From Variovorax terrae (GTDB lineage: Bacteria; Pseudomonadota; Gammaproteobacteria; Burkholderiales; Burkholderiaceae_C): 64,000 bases of DNA. Position numbers and translations under genes: made by a program. The stretch lies in assembly GCF_022809125.1 (NCBI RefSeq), contig NZ_JALGBI010000001.1, positions 186,001-250,000 on the forward strand. Direction: 5' to 3'. A model generated the notes under the pieces. The model searched no databases, was not told the DNA's origin, and saw only the letters and a program-made list of their open reading frames with translations. Positions 53,793 through 62,548 of the stretch are shown one piece after another. Each line of letters opens with the position of its first letter. Within the stretch, counting starts at the first letter, position 1.

Positions 53793-54509
53793 CTACCTGG
53801 CGCCGGCCCGCTCCAGCAGCTCGGCCATCTCCGTGTAGCCGCGCGCTTGCGCCAGCTGCAAGGGCGTGCGGCCCTGCCGGTCGGCCAGCCGCAGGCTGGC
53901 ACCCGCATCGACCAGCGCGCGCAGCGTGGCCCGATGGCGCGGCCCGCCGTCACCCAGCACGATGGACTCGATCACGGCGGTCCAGTGCAGGTTGTTCACG
54001 TGGTCCAGCGGCGCCCCGGCGGCGATCAGCTGCCGCACCACGCCGTCGTGGCCCAGGTGGGCCGCGGCGATCAGCGCGGTGCCGTCGTAGCGGCTGGTGG
54101 TCTGCGCGGCGCTGGCGCCGAGCGAGAGCAGCAGGCGCAGGGTGTCCTCGTCGTCGGCGACGGAGGCGATCGTCACCGCGTCGTAGCGGTCGTTGTCCAG
54201 CAGGTTGAGGTTGGCCCCGGCCTGGGCCAGCGCGCGGATGGCGTCGCGCTGGCGTGCGAACGCCGCCACGTGCAGCGGCGTGCGGCCGTTGCTGTCGCGG
54301 GCATTGAGGTCCGCCCTGGCGGCGGCGAGCTTCGCGATCCGGGGGACATCGCCCTGCCGGGCGGCGGCGTGCAGCCCCTGGTAGTTCGCGGCCTCGGCCG
54401 CGCTCGGGGCCACCTGGGCCACGGCGGGCCAGGCCGCCAGGGCGCCGAGCGCGCAGGCCGCGGCCATCACCAGGTGGTGCCGGCGTGAGGGCTGACAGGG
54501 TGAGTACAT
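53793..54509 (-). CDS. Secreted ankyrin-repeat protein
   Basis: A 238-residue protein with a signal peptide of about 31 residues (ends PAVAQ) and five or six ankyrin repeats: NYQGLHAAARQGDVPRIAKL, NGRTPLHVAAFARQRDAIRA, YDGTALIAAAHLGHDGVVRQ, and QGRTPLQLAQARGYTEMAEL last. Periplasmic ankyrin proteins usually bind another protein. It follows the HbpS-like gene 16 bases later and is read in the same direction, so the two may work together. Confidence 0.82.
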   Translation of the reverse strand: MYSPCQPSRRHHLVMAAACALGALAAWPAVAQVAPSAAEAANYQGLHAAARQGDVPRIAKLAAARADLNARDSNGRTPLHVAAFARQRDAIRALAQAGANLNLLDNDRYDAVTIASVADDEDTLRLLLSLGASAAQTTSRYDGTALIAAAHLGHDGVVRQLIAAGAPLDHVNNLHWTAVIESIVLGDGGPRHRATLRALVDAGASLRLADRQGRTPLQLAQARGYTEMAELLERAGAR

Positions 54510-54525
54510 GGCCAGTCTCCGGGGC

Positions 54526-55017
54526 TTACTTCAGCAGGTCCTTGACCTTGTCGAGCGCGGCGTTCGCGCACTGCTCGTCCAGGTTGCCGCCGGGAGCGCC
54601 GCCGACGCCGATCGCGCCGATGACTTCATTGCCGACCTTCACCGGCACGCCGCCGCCGAGCAGCAGGTAGCCGGGGATGTTGACCAGGTTGGCGGCCGCG
54701 GGATTCTTCTGGGCGCCTTCCATCATGGCCAGCGTGGTGTTCTTGGCGGAGGCCGAGGTGTAGGCCTTCTGCTGGCTGGCGCCCAGCGTGTGCGGGCCGG
54801 CATTGTCGGCCCGCAGCACCGCGCGCACCGTGCCGGCGCGGTCGACCACGGTGGCGGTGACGGCGTAGCCGTTGGCGGCGCAAGCGGCCACCGCGCCGGC
54901 GGCGATCTGGCTGGCCAGTTCGAGCGACATGTTCTTTTCGGTGCGCACGGCCTGGGCGCCGGCAGTGACTGCGACGAGGGACAGGGCGAGGGCGGAGGCC
55001 TGGATGAGCTTGTGCAT
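54526..55017 (-). CDS. HbpS/GlcG-family secreted protein
   Basis: A 163-residue protein of the DUF336/GlcG/HbpS fold, with a signal peptide of about 22 residues (ends AGAQA). [20 protein letters not shown] and ATVVDRAGTVRAVLRADNAG are the family core; IPGYLLLGGGVPVKVGNEVI and IGVGGAPGGNLDEQCANAAL are the later signature. HbpS of Streptomyces binds heme and works with a sensor kinase. Here the kinase/regulator pair lies just upstream. The ATG at 55017 has CAGGAGAAC before it. A role as heme/redox sensor is inferred. Confidence 0.85.
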   Translation of the reverse strand: MHKLIQASALALSLVAVTAGAQAVRTEKNMSLELASQIAAGAVAACAANGYAVTATVVDRAGTVRAVLRADNAGPHTLGASQQKAYTSASAKNTTLAMMEGAQKNPAAANLVNIPGYLLLGGGVPVKVGNEVIGAIGVGGAPGGNLDEQCANAALDKVKDLLK

Positions 55018-55111
55018 GGTGTTCTCCTGGAGCGGATGCGGTTCAATCAACCGTGGGAGAACTTTAGGCCGCCCGCCTTGCCGGCACCATGCGTGTGGTT
55101 ACGCGCGGGGC

Positions 55112-55127
55112 TCCGTAGAACTACGGA
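55112..55127. promoter_or_regulatory. Inverted repeat TCCGTAG-AA-CTACGGA, candidate response-regulator site
   Basis: Seven-base arms with a 2-base spacer. It lies 4 bases after the regulator stop (55132 on the minus strand) and about 95 bases upstream of the HbpS-like gene start. Size and symmetry fit a FixJ/NarL-type HTH dimer site. The assignment is inferred from position. Confidence 0.55.
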
Positions 55128-55131
55128 AGCT

Positions 55132-55761
55132 TCAGGCGGACGGCGGCTCGTCCACCAGAGCCGCGTACTGCCGGATCAGCTGCGCCAGCGATTCGGCGCC
55201 AAGTTTGGCGAACAGGTTGGCGCGGTGGGTTTCCACGGTGCGTGGCGACACCTGCAGGGCGCGGCCGATTTCCTTGTTGGTGAGGCCGGCCACGATCAGG
55301 CCCAGCACCTCGCGCTCGCGGGCCGAGAGCTGGGCGTAGCGCTCGCGCGCTTGGCGGTCGGCCTGGTTCCGCTGCCGCGACTGCACATGCTGGCGCACGG
55401 CGCCTTGCAGCGCCTCCAGCAACTGCTCGTCATCGACTGGCTTCTCCAGAAATTCCACCGCACCGGCCTTGAAGGCGCGCCGGCACATCTCGACCGTGCC
55501 ATGCCCGCTGAGCATGATGACCGGCTGGTCCACGCCTTGCGACACCAGCGTGTCGAGCACCGCGAGGCCGCTGATGCCGGGCATGCGCACGTCCAGCAGG
55601 ATAGCGCCGACGCTCTGGCGGTCGAAGTCCTGCAAAAAAAGCTGCGGGTTGGCCCAGGCCTGCACGCGCAGGCCCACGGTGCCGATCAGCAGCGCCAGGC
55701 TGCTGCGCACGGCCTCGTCGTCGTCGATCAGGTGGACCACCGGGGACAGCGAGGCGCTCAT
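55132..55761 (-). CDS. FixJ-family response regulator
   Basis: A 209-residue regulator. The receiver domain has the acidic pocket LIDDDEAVRSS, the phospho-acceptor Asp57 in ILLDVRMPG, and EFLEKPVDD with the conserved Lys. The C-terminal LuxR HTH is LSAREREVLGLIVAGLTNKE and IGRALQVSPRTVETHRANLF. It is coupled to the kinase by an ATGA overlap and probably acts on the HbpS-like gene through the repeat at 55112. Confidence 0.9.
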   Translation of the reverse strand: MSASLSPVVHLIDDDEAVRSSLALLIGTVGLRVQAWANPQLFLQDFDRQSVGAILLDVRMPGISGLAVLDTLVSQGVDQPVIMLSGHGTVEMCRRAFKAGAVEFLEKPVDDEQLLEALQGAVRQHVQSRQRNQADRQARERYAQLSAREREVLGLIVAGLTNKEIGRALQVSPRTVETHRANLFAKLGAESLAQLIRQYAALVDEPPSA

Positions 55762-57248
55762 GAGGCGCCCTCCGCCACGGCGGCGGCCAGGGGCAGGGAC
55801 AGGCGGAAGACCGCGCCGCGAGGCGCGTTGTGGGCCGCCATCAGGCTGCCGCCCATGCCGGCGGCCAGGGTTTCGCACAGGCTCAGGCCGAGGCCCAGGC
55901 CGCCCTCGCGCGTGGTGAAGAAGGGCTCGAACAGGCGCGGCAGCACGTCCGGGGCGATGCCGGGGCCGCTGTCGCTGACGGTCAGCACACCCAGGCCGTC
56001 TTCGGCGCTGAGCGCCACGCCGAGGTGGCGCTCCAGGGCCGGCACCTGGTCGAGCGCCTGCAGGGCATTCATCAGCAGGTTGTGGATGATCTGCTCCAGC
56101 GCCACGGGCTCGGCCAGCACGGTCACGGGCGTGGCCGCCTGCTCCACCTCGGGCGCCACGTCGCGGCGCCGGCATTCGGGTTCGAGCAGATAGAGGGCGT
56201 TGCGCACCGCGTCGTGCAGGTTCACCGCCTGGACCTGGGTGGCGAGGTCGGGCCGCTCCACCGCGCGCCGCAGCCGGGCCACCACTTCCGAGGCGCGGCG
56301 CGCCTGCTCCACGGCCTGCGCCATCGCGCTGCGGGCGGTGTCCAGTTCGGGCGGATCGTCGCCCAGTAGGCGGCCGGCCGCCTGGGTGTTGGCCAGCACG
56401 GCGGTCAGGGGCTGGTTCAGCTCATGCGCCATGCCGGCTGCCAGTTCGCCCAGGGCATTGAGCCGCGCCACCTGGCCCAGGCGCAGCAGTTCCTCGGCCC
56501 GGCGGCGCTCCTGGCGCTGGCGCTGCAGTCCCTGCAGCGCGGCCAGCACGGCGGCCACCAGCGCGGCCCAGCCCAGCATCCAGCCCCAGGGCAGTTCGCC
56601 CCAGCCCACCTGGCGCACGGCCACCACATCGAAGGGCTGGCTGTCGGCCGCCAGGTGCTTGTGGAATTCATGGCGCCAGCCGCCGCCCTGGAGGCGGCCC
56701 GGCTGCAGCACGAAGGTCTGGCTGGCGTAGTCCAGCGTCACGCGCACCGGGCTGGTTTCGGGCGCCATCGGCCATTCGCTCCAGGGCACCGTGGCCCGCA
56801 GGTCCACCAGCAGCGCATAGCTCGCCGGCTCGGCCGCCAGCACCAGCTGGTAGCGGCCCTGGGCGAGATCGGTGCCGGCCAGCACCGGGCGGCGCAGCGC
56901 CCGCGACAGCGCCTCGGCCGTCTCCAGGCGCGCATCGAGCCAGGAGGTATCGCGGTCGCGCCGCTGCACGCTCAGGATCTGCGGGTAGACCGAGGGCAGG
57001 CGCTGCTCGGGCTGGGACGCGTCGCCGGCCGGCTGCAGCAGCGCCAGCGTGGCCAGCACCGCGTCGTGCTGCACCACGCGCTGGCTCAGCAGCCGGTGGG
57101 CGATGCGCGCGTCGGTCTCGAAGGCGTCCTGCAGCCGCGACAGTTCCAGGCGCGCCAGCAGCACGCCACCCAGGAGGGTGAGGGCGCACCATGCCAGGAT
57201 CCACGGGGCGCGGCGTTGCAGGGCGGGCAGCATGCGCGCATTGTGCAT
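55758..57248 (-). CDS. Sensor histidine kinase, DctB/FixL-like
   Basis: A 496-residue membrane sensor. TM1 is at about residues 16-34, followed by a periplasmic domain of about 190 residues and TM2 (WGWMLGWAALVAAVLAALQG). The H-box is AAGMAHELNQPLTAVLANTQ, with N (NLLMNALQAL) and G boxes (DSGPGIAPDVLPRLFEPFF, GLGLGLSLC). The periplasmic domain has no recognisable fold signature. The ATG at 57248 is preferred over 57281 and 57233. The CDF transporter gene is divergent, 49 bases away. Confidence 0.85.
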   Translation of the reverse strand: MHNARMLPALQRRAPWILAWCALTLLGGVLLARLELSRLQDAFETDARIAHRLLSQRVVQHDAVLATLALLQPAGDASQPEQRLPSVYPQILSVQRRDRDTSWLDARLETAEALSRALRRPVLAGTDLAQGRYQLVLAAEPASYALLVDLRATVPWSEWPMAPETSPVRVTLDYASQTFVLQPGRLQGGGWRHEFHKHLAADSQPFDVVAVRQVGWGELPWGWMLGWAALVAAVLAALQGLQRQRQERRRAEELLRLGQVARLNALGELAAGMAHELNQPLTAVLANTQAAGRLLGDDPPELDTARSAMAQAVEQARRASEVVARLRRAVERPDLATQVQAVNLHDAVRNALYLLEPECRRRDVAPEVEQAATPVTVLAEPVALEQIIHNLLMNALQALDQVPALERHLGVALSAEDGLGVLTVSDSGPGIAPDVLPRLFEPFFTTREGGLGLGLSLCETLAAGMGGSLMAAHNAPRGAVFRLSLPLAAAVAEGAS

Positions 57249-57297
57249 GACGGGCCGCCTCGCCGGCACCCGCCGGCCCATCGTTCACAATCCCGGC

Positions 57298-58230
57298 ATG
57301 ACGTCCCCCGCGCTTTCACGCTTTCTGACGCCGCGGCGCCTGCTCTGGGCTTCGGTGGTGGTGGCGCTCGTCACCATCGTGATGAAGACGCTGGCCTGGT
57401 ACATCACCGGCTCCGTGGGGCTGTTGTCGGATGCGATGGAGTCCTTCGTCAACCTTGCCAGCGCCGTGTTCGCGCTGCTGATGGTGACCATCGCGCAGCG
57501 CCCTCCCGACGAGGAGCACCCCTATGGCCACCACAAGGCCGAGTATTTCTCGTCGGGCTTCGAGGGCATCCTGATCATCGGCGCGGCCGGCGGCATCATC
57601 TGGGCGGCCGGCCACCGGCTGTTCGCCCCGCAGCCGCTGAGCTCGGTGGGCTGGGGGCTGGGCCTGTCGGTGGTCAGCTCGGCGCTCAACGGCCTGCTGG
57701 CCTGGGTGATGTTCCGCGCAGCCAGGGAGCACCGTTCGATCGCGCTGGAGGCCGATGCCCGGCACCTGGTCACCGACGTCTGGACTTCGGCCGGCGTGGT
57801 GGTCGGCATCGGCGCAGTGGTGCTCACGGGCTGGCTCTGGCTCGATGCGCTGGTGGCTATCGGCGTGGCGCTCAACATCCTGTGGGAGGGCGGCCACCTG
57901 ATGTGGCGCTCCTCGCAGGGGCTGATGGACGAGGCGGTGGAGCCCGAGGTGCTGGACGCCATCCACCAGACGCTGGCCGGTTTCGAGCACCGCCGCGGCG
58001 AGATCGCCATCATCCGCTTCGACCACCTGTCCACGCGCCGCGCCGGCCAGCGCCGCTTCGTGGACCTGCACATGCACATGCCCGCGGGCTGGACGCTGGG
58101 CCGCGCGGCCGCGCTGCGCACCAGCGTGGAGCAGGCCCTGATGAGCGCGGTGCCGGGGTTGCGCGCCACCATCCAGTTGCTGCCGAGCGACGTGGAGGCG
58201 CATTTCGACGACGAGAAGGATCTTCTATGA
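57298..58230 (+). CDS. Cation diffusion facilitator family transporter
   Basis: A 310-residue CDF metal exporter. TM2 carries [20 protein letters not shown] (the D...N metal site), TM5 has [20 protein letters not shown] (HxxxD), and [16 protein letters not shown] is the His-rich loop. The C-terminal cytoplasmic domain ([14 protein letters not shown]) is complete. It removes divalent metals such as Zn or Fe. It is divergent from the histidine kinase and followed by repeat family 2. Confidence 0.88.
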   Translation: MTSPALSRFLTPRRLLWASVVVALVTIVMKTLAWYITGSVGLLSDAMESFVNLASAVFALLMVTIAQRPPDEEHPYGHHKAEYFSSGFEGILIIGAAGGIIWAAGHRLFAPQPLSSVGWGLGLSVVSSALNGLLAWVMFRAAREHRSIALEADARHLVTDVWTSAGVVVGIGAVVLTGWLWLDALVAIGVALNILWEGGHLMWRSSQGLMDEAVEPEVLDAIHQTLAGFEHRRGEIAIIRFDHLSTRRAGQRRFVDLHMHMPAGWTLGRAAALRTSVEQALMSAVPGLRATIQLLPSDVEAHFDDEKDLL

Positions 58231-58235
58231 GGCAA

Positions 58236-58322
58236 TCCCCAGGCTTCGCGCTGCGCGTTCCACCAATCCTTTTCTACTGCGCGACGGGGCGCTCGCTGCA
58301 TGCGCCGCAGGGGGAGCTGGCC
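58236..58322 (+). repeat. Dispersed repeat family 2, copy 3 (partial)
   Basis: CCCCAGGCTTCGCGCTGCGC, then a different middle (CTTTTCTACTGCGCGACGG) and an end GCATGCGCCGCAGGGGGAGC. The first 21 bases match the reverse of copy 2 exactly. It fills the gap between the CDF gene and dtd. Confidence 0.6.
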
Positions 58323-58324
58323 TG

Positions 58325-58765
58325 ATGCTGGCGCTGGTGCAGCGGGTGAGCGAGGCCCGCGTGGTGATCGACGGACAGGTGGCGGGCGAGATCGGCCCCG
58401 GCCTGCTGGTGCTGGTGTGCGCCGAGCGCGGCGACGGCAAGGGGCAGGCCGACCGGCTGCTGGCCAAGTTGCTCAAGCTGCGCATCTTCTCCGACGAGGC
58501 CGGCAAGATGAACCGCAGCGTGCAGGACACCGGCGGCGGCCTGCTGATCGTGAGCCAGTTCACGCTGGCGGCCGACACCTCGAGCGGCAATCGGCCCAGC
58601 TTCACTGGCGCCGCGGCGCCCGGCGAGGGGCGGCGGCTCTACGACCACTTCGTGGCGCAGACCCGTGCCGCGCATCCGGTGGTTGCCACCGGGCGCTTCG
58701 CGGCCGACATGAAGGTGCACCTGGTCAATGACGGGCCGGTGACGATTCCGCTGCGGGTGGCCTAG
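58325..58765 (+). CDS. dtd: D-aminoacyl-tRNA deacylase
   Basis: A 146-residue editing enzyme that removes D-amino acids from t[23 protein letters not shown] contains the SQFTL and GNRPSF motifs, and [14 protein letters not shown] the NxGPVT motif near the end. Its last 41 bases overlap the 3' end of the convergent SulP transporter gene. The TGATG just before it (ATG at 58325) has no upstream partner gene, so it is simply within the repeat end. Confidence 0.95.
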   Translation: MLALVQRVSEARVVIDGQVAGEIGPGLLVLVCAERGDGKGQADRLLAKLLKLRIFSDEAGKMNRSVQDTGGGLLIVSQFTLAADTSSGNRPSFTGAAAPGEGRRLYDHFVAQTRAAHPVVATGRFAADMKVHLVNDGPVTIPLRVA

Positions 58766-60413
58766 CGGCCGCGGCCCGCACCGCGTCGTCCACGCTCCAG
58801 AACAGCGCCACGCCGCCGGGGGCGGCCTCGCCGGCCAGCCCCATGCGCACCAGGGCCGCGCGCGGCCGGTCCTTGACGCGCGCCAGCAGCAGGGACTGGC
58901 CCTGGCCGCGCAGGCTGGCGGCGAACTCGGCCAGCGCCTCCACCGCCGTGCTGTCCAGGTCGTCGCAGACCTCCAGGCTCAGCACCACGACCCGCACCTG
59001 CGCGGCGTCGGCGCGCCGGTGCACGAGCTGGAACACCTGCTCGGCGTTGGCGAAGAACAGCGGCTCCTCGGGCCGCATGATGAGCGTGCCGGCCACCGTG
59101 GCCGCCTCGGGATGGCGTGTGCAATCCAGGTAGTCGCGCGTGCCCGGCAACTGCCCCAGTTCGGCGACCAGCGGCTGCGCGAAGCGCCGGATCGCTAGCA
59201 GCAGCGACAGCGCCACGGCCAGCAGCATGCCGAACAGCACGCCGGCCAGCAGCACGCCGGCGGCGGCCGCCAGCGCCAGCCAGGCGTCGCCGCCCAGCCG
59301 CAGGCTGGTCAGCAAGGTGCGCGGCCACAGGGCGTGCGAGAGGATGCCCACCACCACGGCGGCCAGCACCGGCACCGGCAGCAGGGCCAGCGCGGGCCGC
59401 GCCTGCCACAGCAGCAGCGCCAGCGCCAGCGCGGCGGCCACGCCGGCCCATTTGCTGCGCCCGCCGGCGGCCTGGCTGGCCGAGGCGGCGGACAGGCCTG
59501 CGCCCACCGGCAGGCCCTGCACCAGCCCGCAGGCAACGTTGGCCGCGCCCAGCGCCAGCAACTCCCGGTTGGCGTCGACCCGGTCGCCGCCCTGCAGCGC
59601 CAGCGAGCGCACCGCGCCCCAGGATTCGGCGAACAGAATCAGCAGCAGCGCGGGCGCGATCTCCATCGCATGCAGCCATTGCGCGCTGCTCAGGGCGGGC
59701 CATTGCCAGGCCATCGGCTGCCAGGCGATGTCGCCCACCAGCGCCACGCCGCGCGCGCCCAGGCCAAACGCGGCCGACAGCGCCACGCCCAGCGCCAGCA
59801 CCAGCAGCGAGGTCGGCACGTACAGCCAGCGCCGCAGGCCGTGCGCCAGCGCCAGCCACAGGGCCAGCGCGCCCAAGCCCAGCGCCAGGCTGGGCAGATG
59901 CCAATGCGGCGCCTGCGCCAGCAGATCCCACAGCAGCGGCCCGACCTGCGCGGCATGCACCGGCACGCCCGCGATCGGCGGCAACTGCTTGAGCACGATG
60001 GTCAGCGCCAGCGCCCAGGCGAAACCGCGCAGCACCGGGCGCGAGATGAAGGCGCCAAGAAAGCCGGCGCGCAGCGCGGCGGCCGCGAGAAACAGCGCGC
60101 CGGTCAGCCCGACCAGCGCGTAGCCCATGGCCGGCCCGCCCAGGCTCAGGGCCGAGGCGAACACCGCCGCCGAGGACGAGGTGGGCGCCACCATGGCGAA
60201 GCGGCTGGTGCCGAACCAGGGGTACAGGCACAGGCCGGCCAGGGTGGCCAGCAAGGCGTGCAGCGGCGGCACGCCGGCGATCGCTGCGTAGGCCACGGCC
60301 TGGGGCAGCAGCACGCCGGCCACCGAGAGGCCGGCCAGCAGGTCGGGCCACCAGGCACTGCCCCCCGCGGGCGCGGCACCGGCCGGCGGGCGCGAAGGGC
60401 TTGCGTCGCTCAT
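58725..60413 (-). CDS. SulP-family anion transporter with STAS domain
   Basis: A 562-residue transporter for sulfate, bicarbonate or related anions. [20 protein letters not shown] is the family start, and [20 protein letters not shown] is a conserved N-terminal segment. Ten or more membrane segments fill residues 20-420. The C-terminal STAS domain includes [20 protein letters not shown]. The anion cannot be told. The 3' end overlaps dtd by 41 bases on the other strand. Confidence 0.87.
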   Translation of the reverse strand: MSDASPSRPPAGAAPAGGSAWWPDLLAGLSVAGVLLPQAVAYAAIAGVPPLHALLATLAGLCLYPWFGTSRFAMVAPTSSSAAVFASALSLGGPAMGYALVGLTGALFLAAAALRAGFLGAFISRPVLRGFAWALALTIVLKQLPPIAGVPVHAAQVGPLLWDLLAQAPHWHLPSLALGLGALALWLALAHGLRRWLYVPTSLLVLALGVALSAAFGLGARGVALVGDIAWQPMAWQWPALSSAQWLHAMEIAPALLLILFAESWGAVRSLALQGGDRVDANRELLALGAANVACGLVQGLPVGAGLSAASASQAAGGRSKWAGVAAALALALLLWQARPALALLPVPVLAAVVVGILSHALWPRTLLTSLRLGGDAWLALAAAAGVLLAGVLFGMLLAVALSLLLAIRRFAQPLVAELGQLPGTRDYLDCTRHPEAATVAGTLIMRPEEPLFFANAEQVFQLVHRRADAAQVRVVVLSLEVCDDLDSTAVEALAEFAASLRGQGQSLLLARVKDRPRAALVRMGLAGEAAPGGVALFWSVDDAVRAAAARPPAAESSPARH

Positions 60414-60432
60414 GGCACGCGTCGCCGCCGGG

Positions 60433-61059
60433 TCAGGACGCCAGGGGCGCGGCCTCGCCCGACCAGCCGGGCAGGTGGGCGGCCTCGGTGCTGTGGCACA
60501 GCGTCATGGCCTTTTGCAGGGCGGTGTCGGGGTCGCGCTGGATCTGCGCGGTCTTGATGCGGCGGCGGAAGAAGTCGGCCCACAGGAATTCGGCGAACGG
60601 TGTCGCGTCCTTGGGAAAGCCGCCGGCATGGCGCACCTCGCCGGCCAGGCTGCGGTAAGGGTCGTCGGTCAGCTTGTCCAGCGCCTTGGGCAGGTCGGCC
60701 ACGGTGCGGCGGCGGCCCTTGGCATCGTAGGGGTGGACCCACTGGTGGTGGTCCATCACGGTCCAGAACTCGTCCTTGCCGAGCATGCTCAGGTCCTTGA
60801 GCAGCACCACGAAGCTCTGGTCCACGCCCTCTTCGAGCAGGGCGCGTCCCAGGTGGTGGTGGTCGACGATGTAGAAGTTGTCGCCCGGGCCGCGCACCGC
60901 GGGGAACCAGTGGCTGTCCAGGAACTTCTGGCGTTCGGCCTTGCCCATGCCGCTCCACAGGCCGCGCTTTTGCTCGACCTCGGCGTAGCCCACGGTGATC
61001 TGGGTCGGACGCAGCCGGCGCAGGTCGGTCTTGAACAGATGCTGGTGGCGGGTGTGCAT
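60433..61059 (-). CDS. ParB-like nuclease-family protein (ParBc_2 type)
   Basis: A 208-residue protein of the ParB/sulfiredoxin superfamily. LFKTDLRRLRPTQITVGYAE is the N-terminal strand set, and NFYIVDHHHLGRALLEEGVD corresponds to the GxxR/DGHHR-type catalytic region. It lacks the HTH DNA-binding domain of true ParB partition proteins, so a role in chromosome partition is unlikely; a nuclease or nucleotide-binding role is possible. It lies 44 bases after ybeY and 19 bases before SulP, all read leftward. Confidence 0.75.
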   Translation of the reverse strand: MHTRHQHLFKTDLRRLRPTQITVGYAEVEQKRGLWSGMGKAERQKFLDSHWFPAVRGPGDNFYIVDHHHLGRALLEEGVDQSFVVLLKDLSMLGKDEFWTVMDHHQWVHPYDAKGRRRTVADLPKALDKLTDDPYRSLAGEVRHAGGFPKDATPFAEFLWADFFRRRIKTAQIQRDPDTALQKAMTLCHSTEAAHLPGWSGEAAPLAS

Positions 61060-61103
61060 GGCGGGCCTCCTGGGAGTGGCAATGAACGGTCCGCCAGTAT
61101 CCC

Positions 61104-61553
61104 TCAGTAAGGGTTGCCGTACCCCAGTGCGCCGAGCAGCAGGATTTCCAGCGCCTCCATCTCCAGCGCGTCGCGCTCATGGGTCTCGTGGTCCCAGCCC
61201 TGGGCGTGCAGGGTGCCGTGCACCAGCAGGTGGGCGTAGTGGGCTTCCAGCGTCTTGCCCTGCTCGCGGGCCTCGCGCTCGACCACCGGGGCGCACAGCA
61301 CGAGGTCGGCCATGACCACGGGCTCTTGCGCGTAGTCGAAGGTCAGCACGTTGGTGGCGTAGTCCTTGCCGCGGTACTGCAGGTTGAGCGCGCGGCCCTC
61401 GTCCTCGCCGACGATGCGCACGCCGATCTCGCCGGGCGCAGCCAGCGCATGGCCGACCCATGCGGCCACGGTGGCGCGCTTGAGCAGGGCGCGGTGGGCC
61501 GGGGCGCCGGGAAAGGCGCCGAATTGCAGTGAAACGGAGTTTTTTTGAGTCAT
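61104..61553 (-). CDS. ybeY: rRNA maturation endoribonuclease YbeY
   Basis: A 149-residue zinc endoribonuclease for 16S rRNA 3' end processing and ribosome quality control. [20 protein letters not shown] holds the HxxxH...H zinc motif, and [18 protein letters not shown] is the conserved substrate loop. It is followed by a ParB-like gene where ybeX/corC is common. phoH precedes it in the transcript with a 40-base gap, the usual order. Confidence 0.95.
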   Translation of the reverse strand: MTQKNSVSLQFGAFPGAPAHRALLKRATVAAWVGHALAAPGEIGVRIVGEDEGRALNLQYRGKDYATNVLTFDYAQEPVVMADLVLCAPVVEREAREQGKTLEAHYAHLLVHGTLHAQGWDHETHERDALEMEALEILLLGALGYGNPY

Positions 61554-61588
61554 TTAAGCCGGAAGTCCAGGTGGGGTGGACGAAGTGT

Positions 61589-61605
61589 GCTATCTATTTT
61601 GTAGC
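61589..61605. repeat. Repeat-like dyad at the end of phoH (family 1 head only)
   Basis: GCTATCTATTTTGTAGC has the GCTAT...TAGC dyad of the repeat head but no GCGACAAGGACATC core. The phoH stop (TAG on the minus strand) is formed within it. It may be a truncated copy or an accident. Confidence 0.35.
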
Positions 61606-62544
61606 ATCCACCCGCTTGCGCTGGGCGTCGTAGGCATCCACGATGCGCGCCACCAGCGGATGGCGCACCACGTCGGCGCTGGTGAAGCGGGTGTGGGCGA
61701 TGCCCTTGACGCGTTTGAGCACGCGCTCGGCGTCCACCAGGCCGGAGAGCTGGCCCCTGGGCAGGTCGATCTGGCTCACGTCGCCCGTCACCACGGCCTT
61801 GCTGCCGAAGCCGATGCGCGTGAGGAACATCTTCATCTGCTCGGGCGTGGTGTTCTGCGCCTCGTCGAGGATGACGAAGGCGTTGTTCAGCGTGCGCCCG
61901 CGCATGAAGGCCAGCGGCGCGATCTCCAGCGCGCTGCGCTCGAACGCCTTGTTGACGCGCTCGACGCCCATCAGGTCGTACAGCGCGTCGTACAGCGGGC
62001 GCAGGTAGGGGTCGACCTTCTGGCTCAGGTCGCCGGGCAGGAAGCCGAGCTTCTCGCCGGCTTCCACCGCCGGCCGCGTGAGCACGATGCGCTGCACCGC
62101 GCTGCGCTCCAGCGCATCGACCGCGCAAGCCACGGCCAGGTAGGTCTTGCCGGTGCCGGCCGGGCCGATGCCGAAGGTGATGTCGTGGTGGGCGATGTTG
62201 TCGAGGTAGACCGACTGGTTGGGCGTGCGCGCGCGCAGGTCGGTGCGGCGGGTGTGCAGCGTCATGCTGCCGTCCTCGGCCTCGCTCATGGCCGCGTCGC
62301 CGGCCAGCATCAGCTGCACCTTGGCCGCGTCGATCGGGCGCGCCGCGATTTCGTAGAGCGCCTGCAGCACTTCGAGCGCGCGTTCGGCCCGGGCCTTGGC
62401 GCCGTCGACCTTGAACTGCTCGTGGCGGTGGGCGATCCTGACCTGCAGGGCCGCCTCGATGGTGCGCAGGTGCTCGTCCGTGGGCCCGCACAGGTGGCCG
62501 AGGCGGGTGTTGTTGGGCGGCGTGAATGAATGTCGCAGAATCAA
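61594..62544 (-). CDS. phoH: PhoH-family ATPase
   Basis: A 316-residue ATPase of the PhoH/YbeZ family. The Walker A is FGIGPAGTGKTYLAVACAVD, Walker B is FVILDEAQNTTPEQMKMFL, and VVTGDVSQIDLPRGQLSGL is the sensor motif. It is linked with YbeY in RNA metabolism. The start is TTG at 62544, giving MILRHSFTPPNNTRLGHLCG, the family N-terminus. There is no ATG near. Its first codon lies only 4 bases from the ATG of the divergent kinase gene. Confidence 0.9.
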   Translation of the reverse strand: MILRHSFTPPNNTRLGHLCGPTDEHLRTIEAALQVRIAHRHEQFKVDGAKARAERALEVLQALYEIAARPIDAAKVQLMLAGDAAMSEAEDGSMTLHTRRTDLRARTPNQSVYLDNIAHHDITFGIGPAGTGKTYLAVACAVDALERSAVQRIVLTRPAVEAGEKLGFLPGDLSQKVDPYLRPLYDALYDLMGVERVNKAFERSALEIAPLAFMRGRTLNNAFVILDEAQNTTPEQMKMFLTRIGFGSKAVVTGDVSQIDLPRGQLSGLVDAERVLKRVKGIAHTRFTSADVVRHPLVARIVDAYDAQRKRVDATK

Positions 62545-62548
62545 GGGG

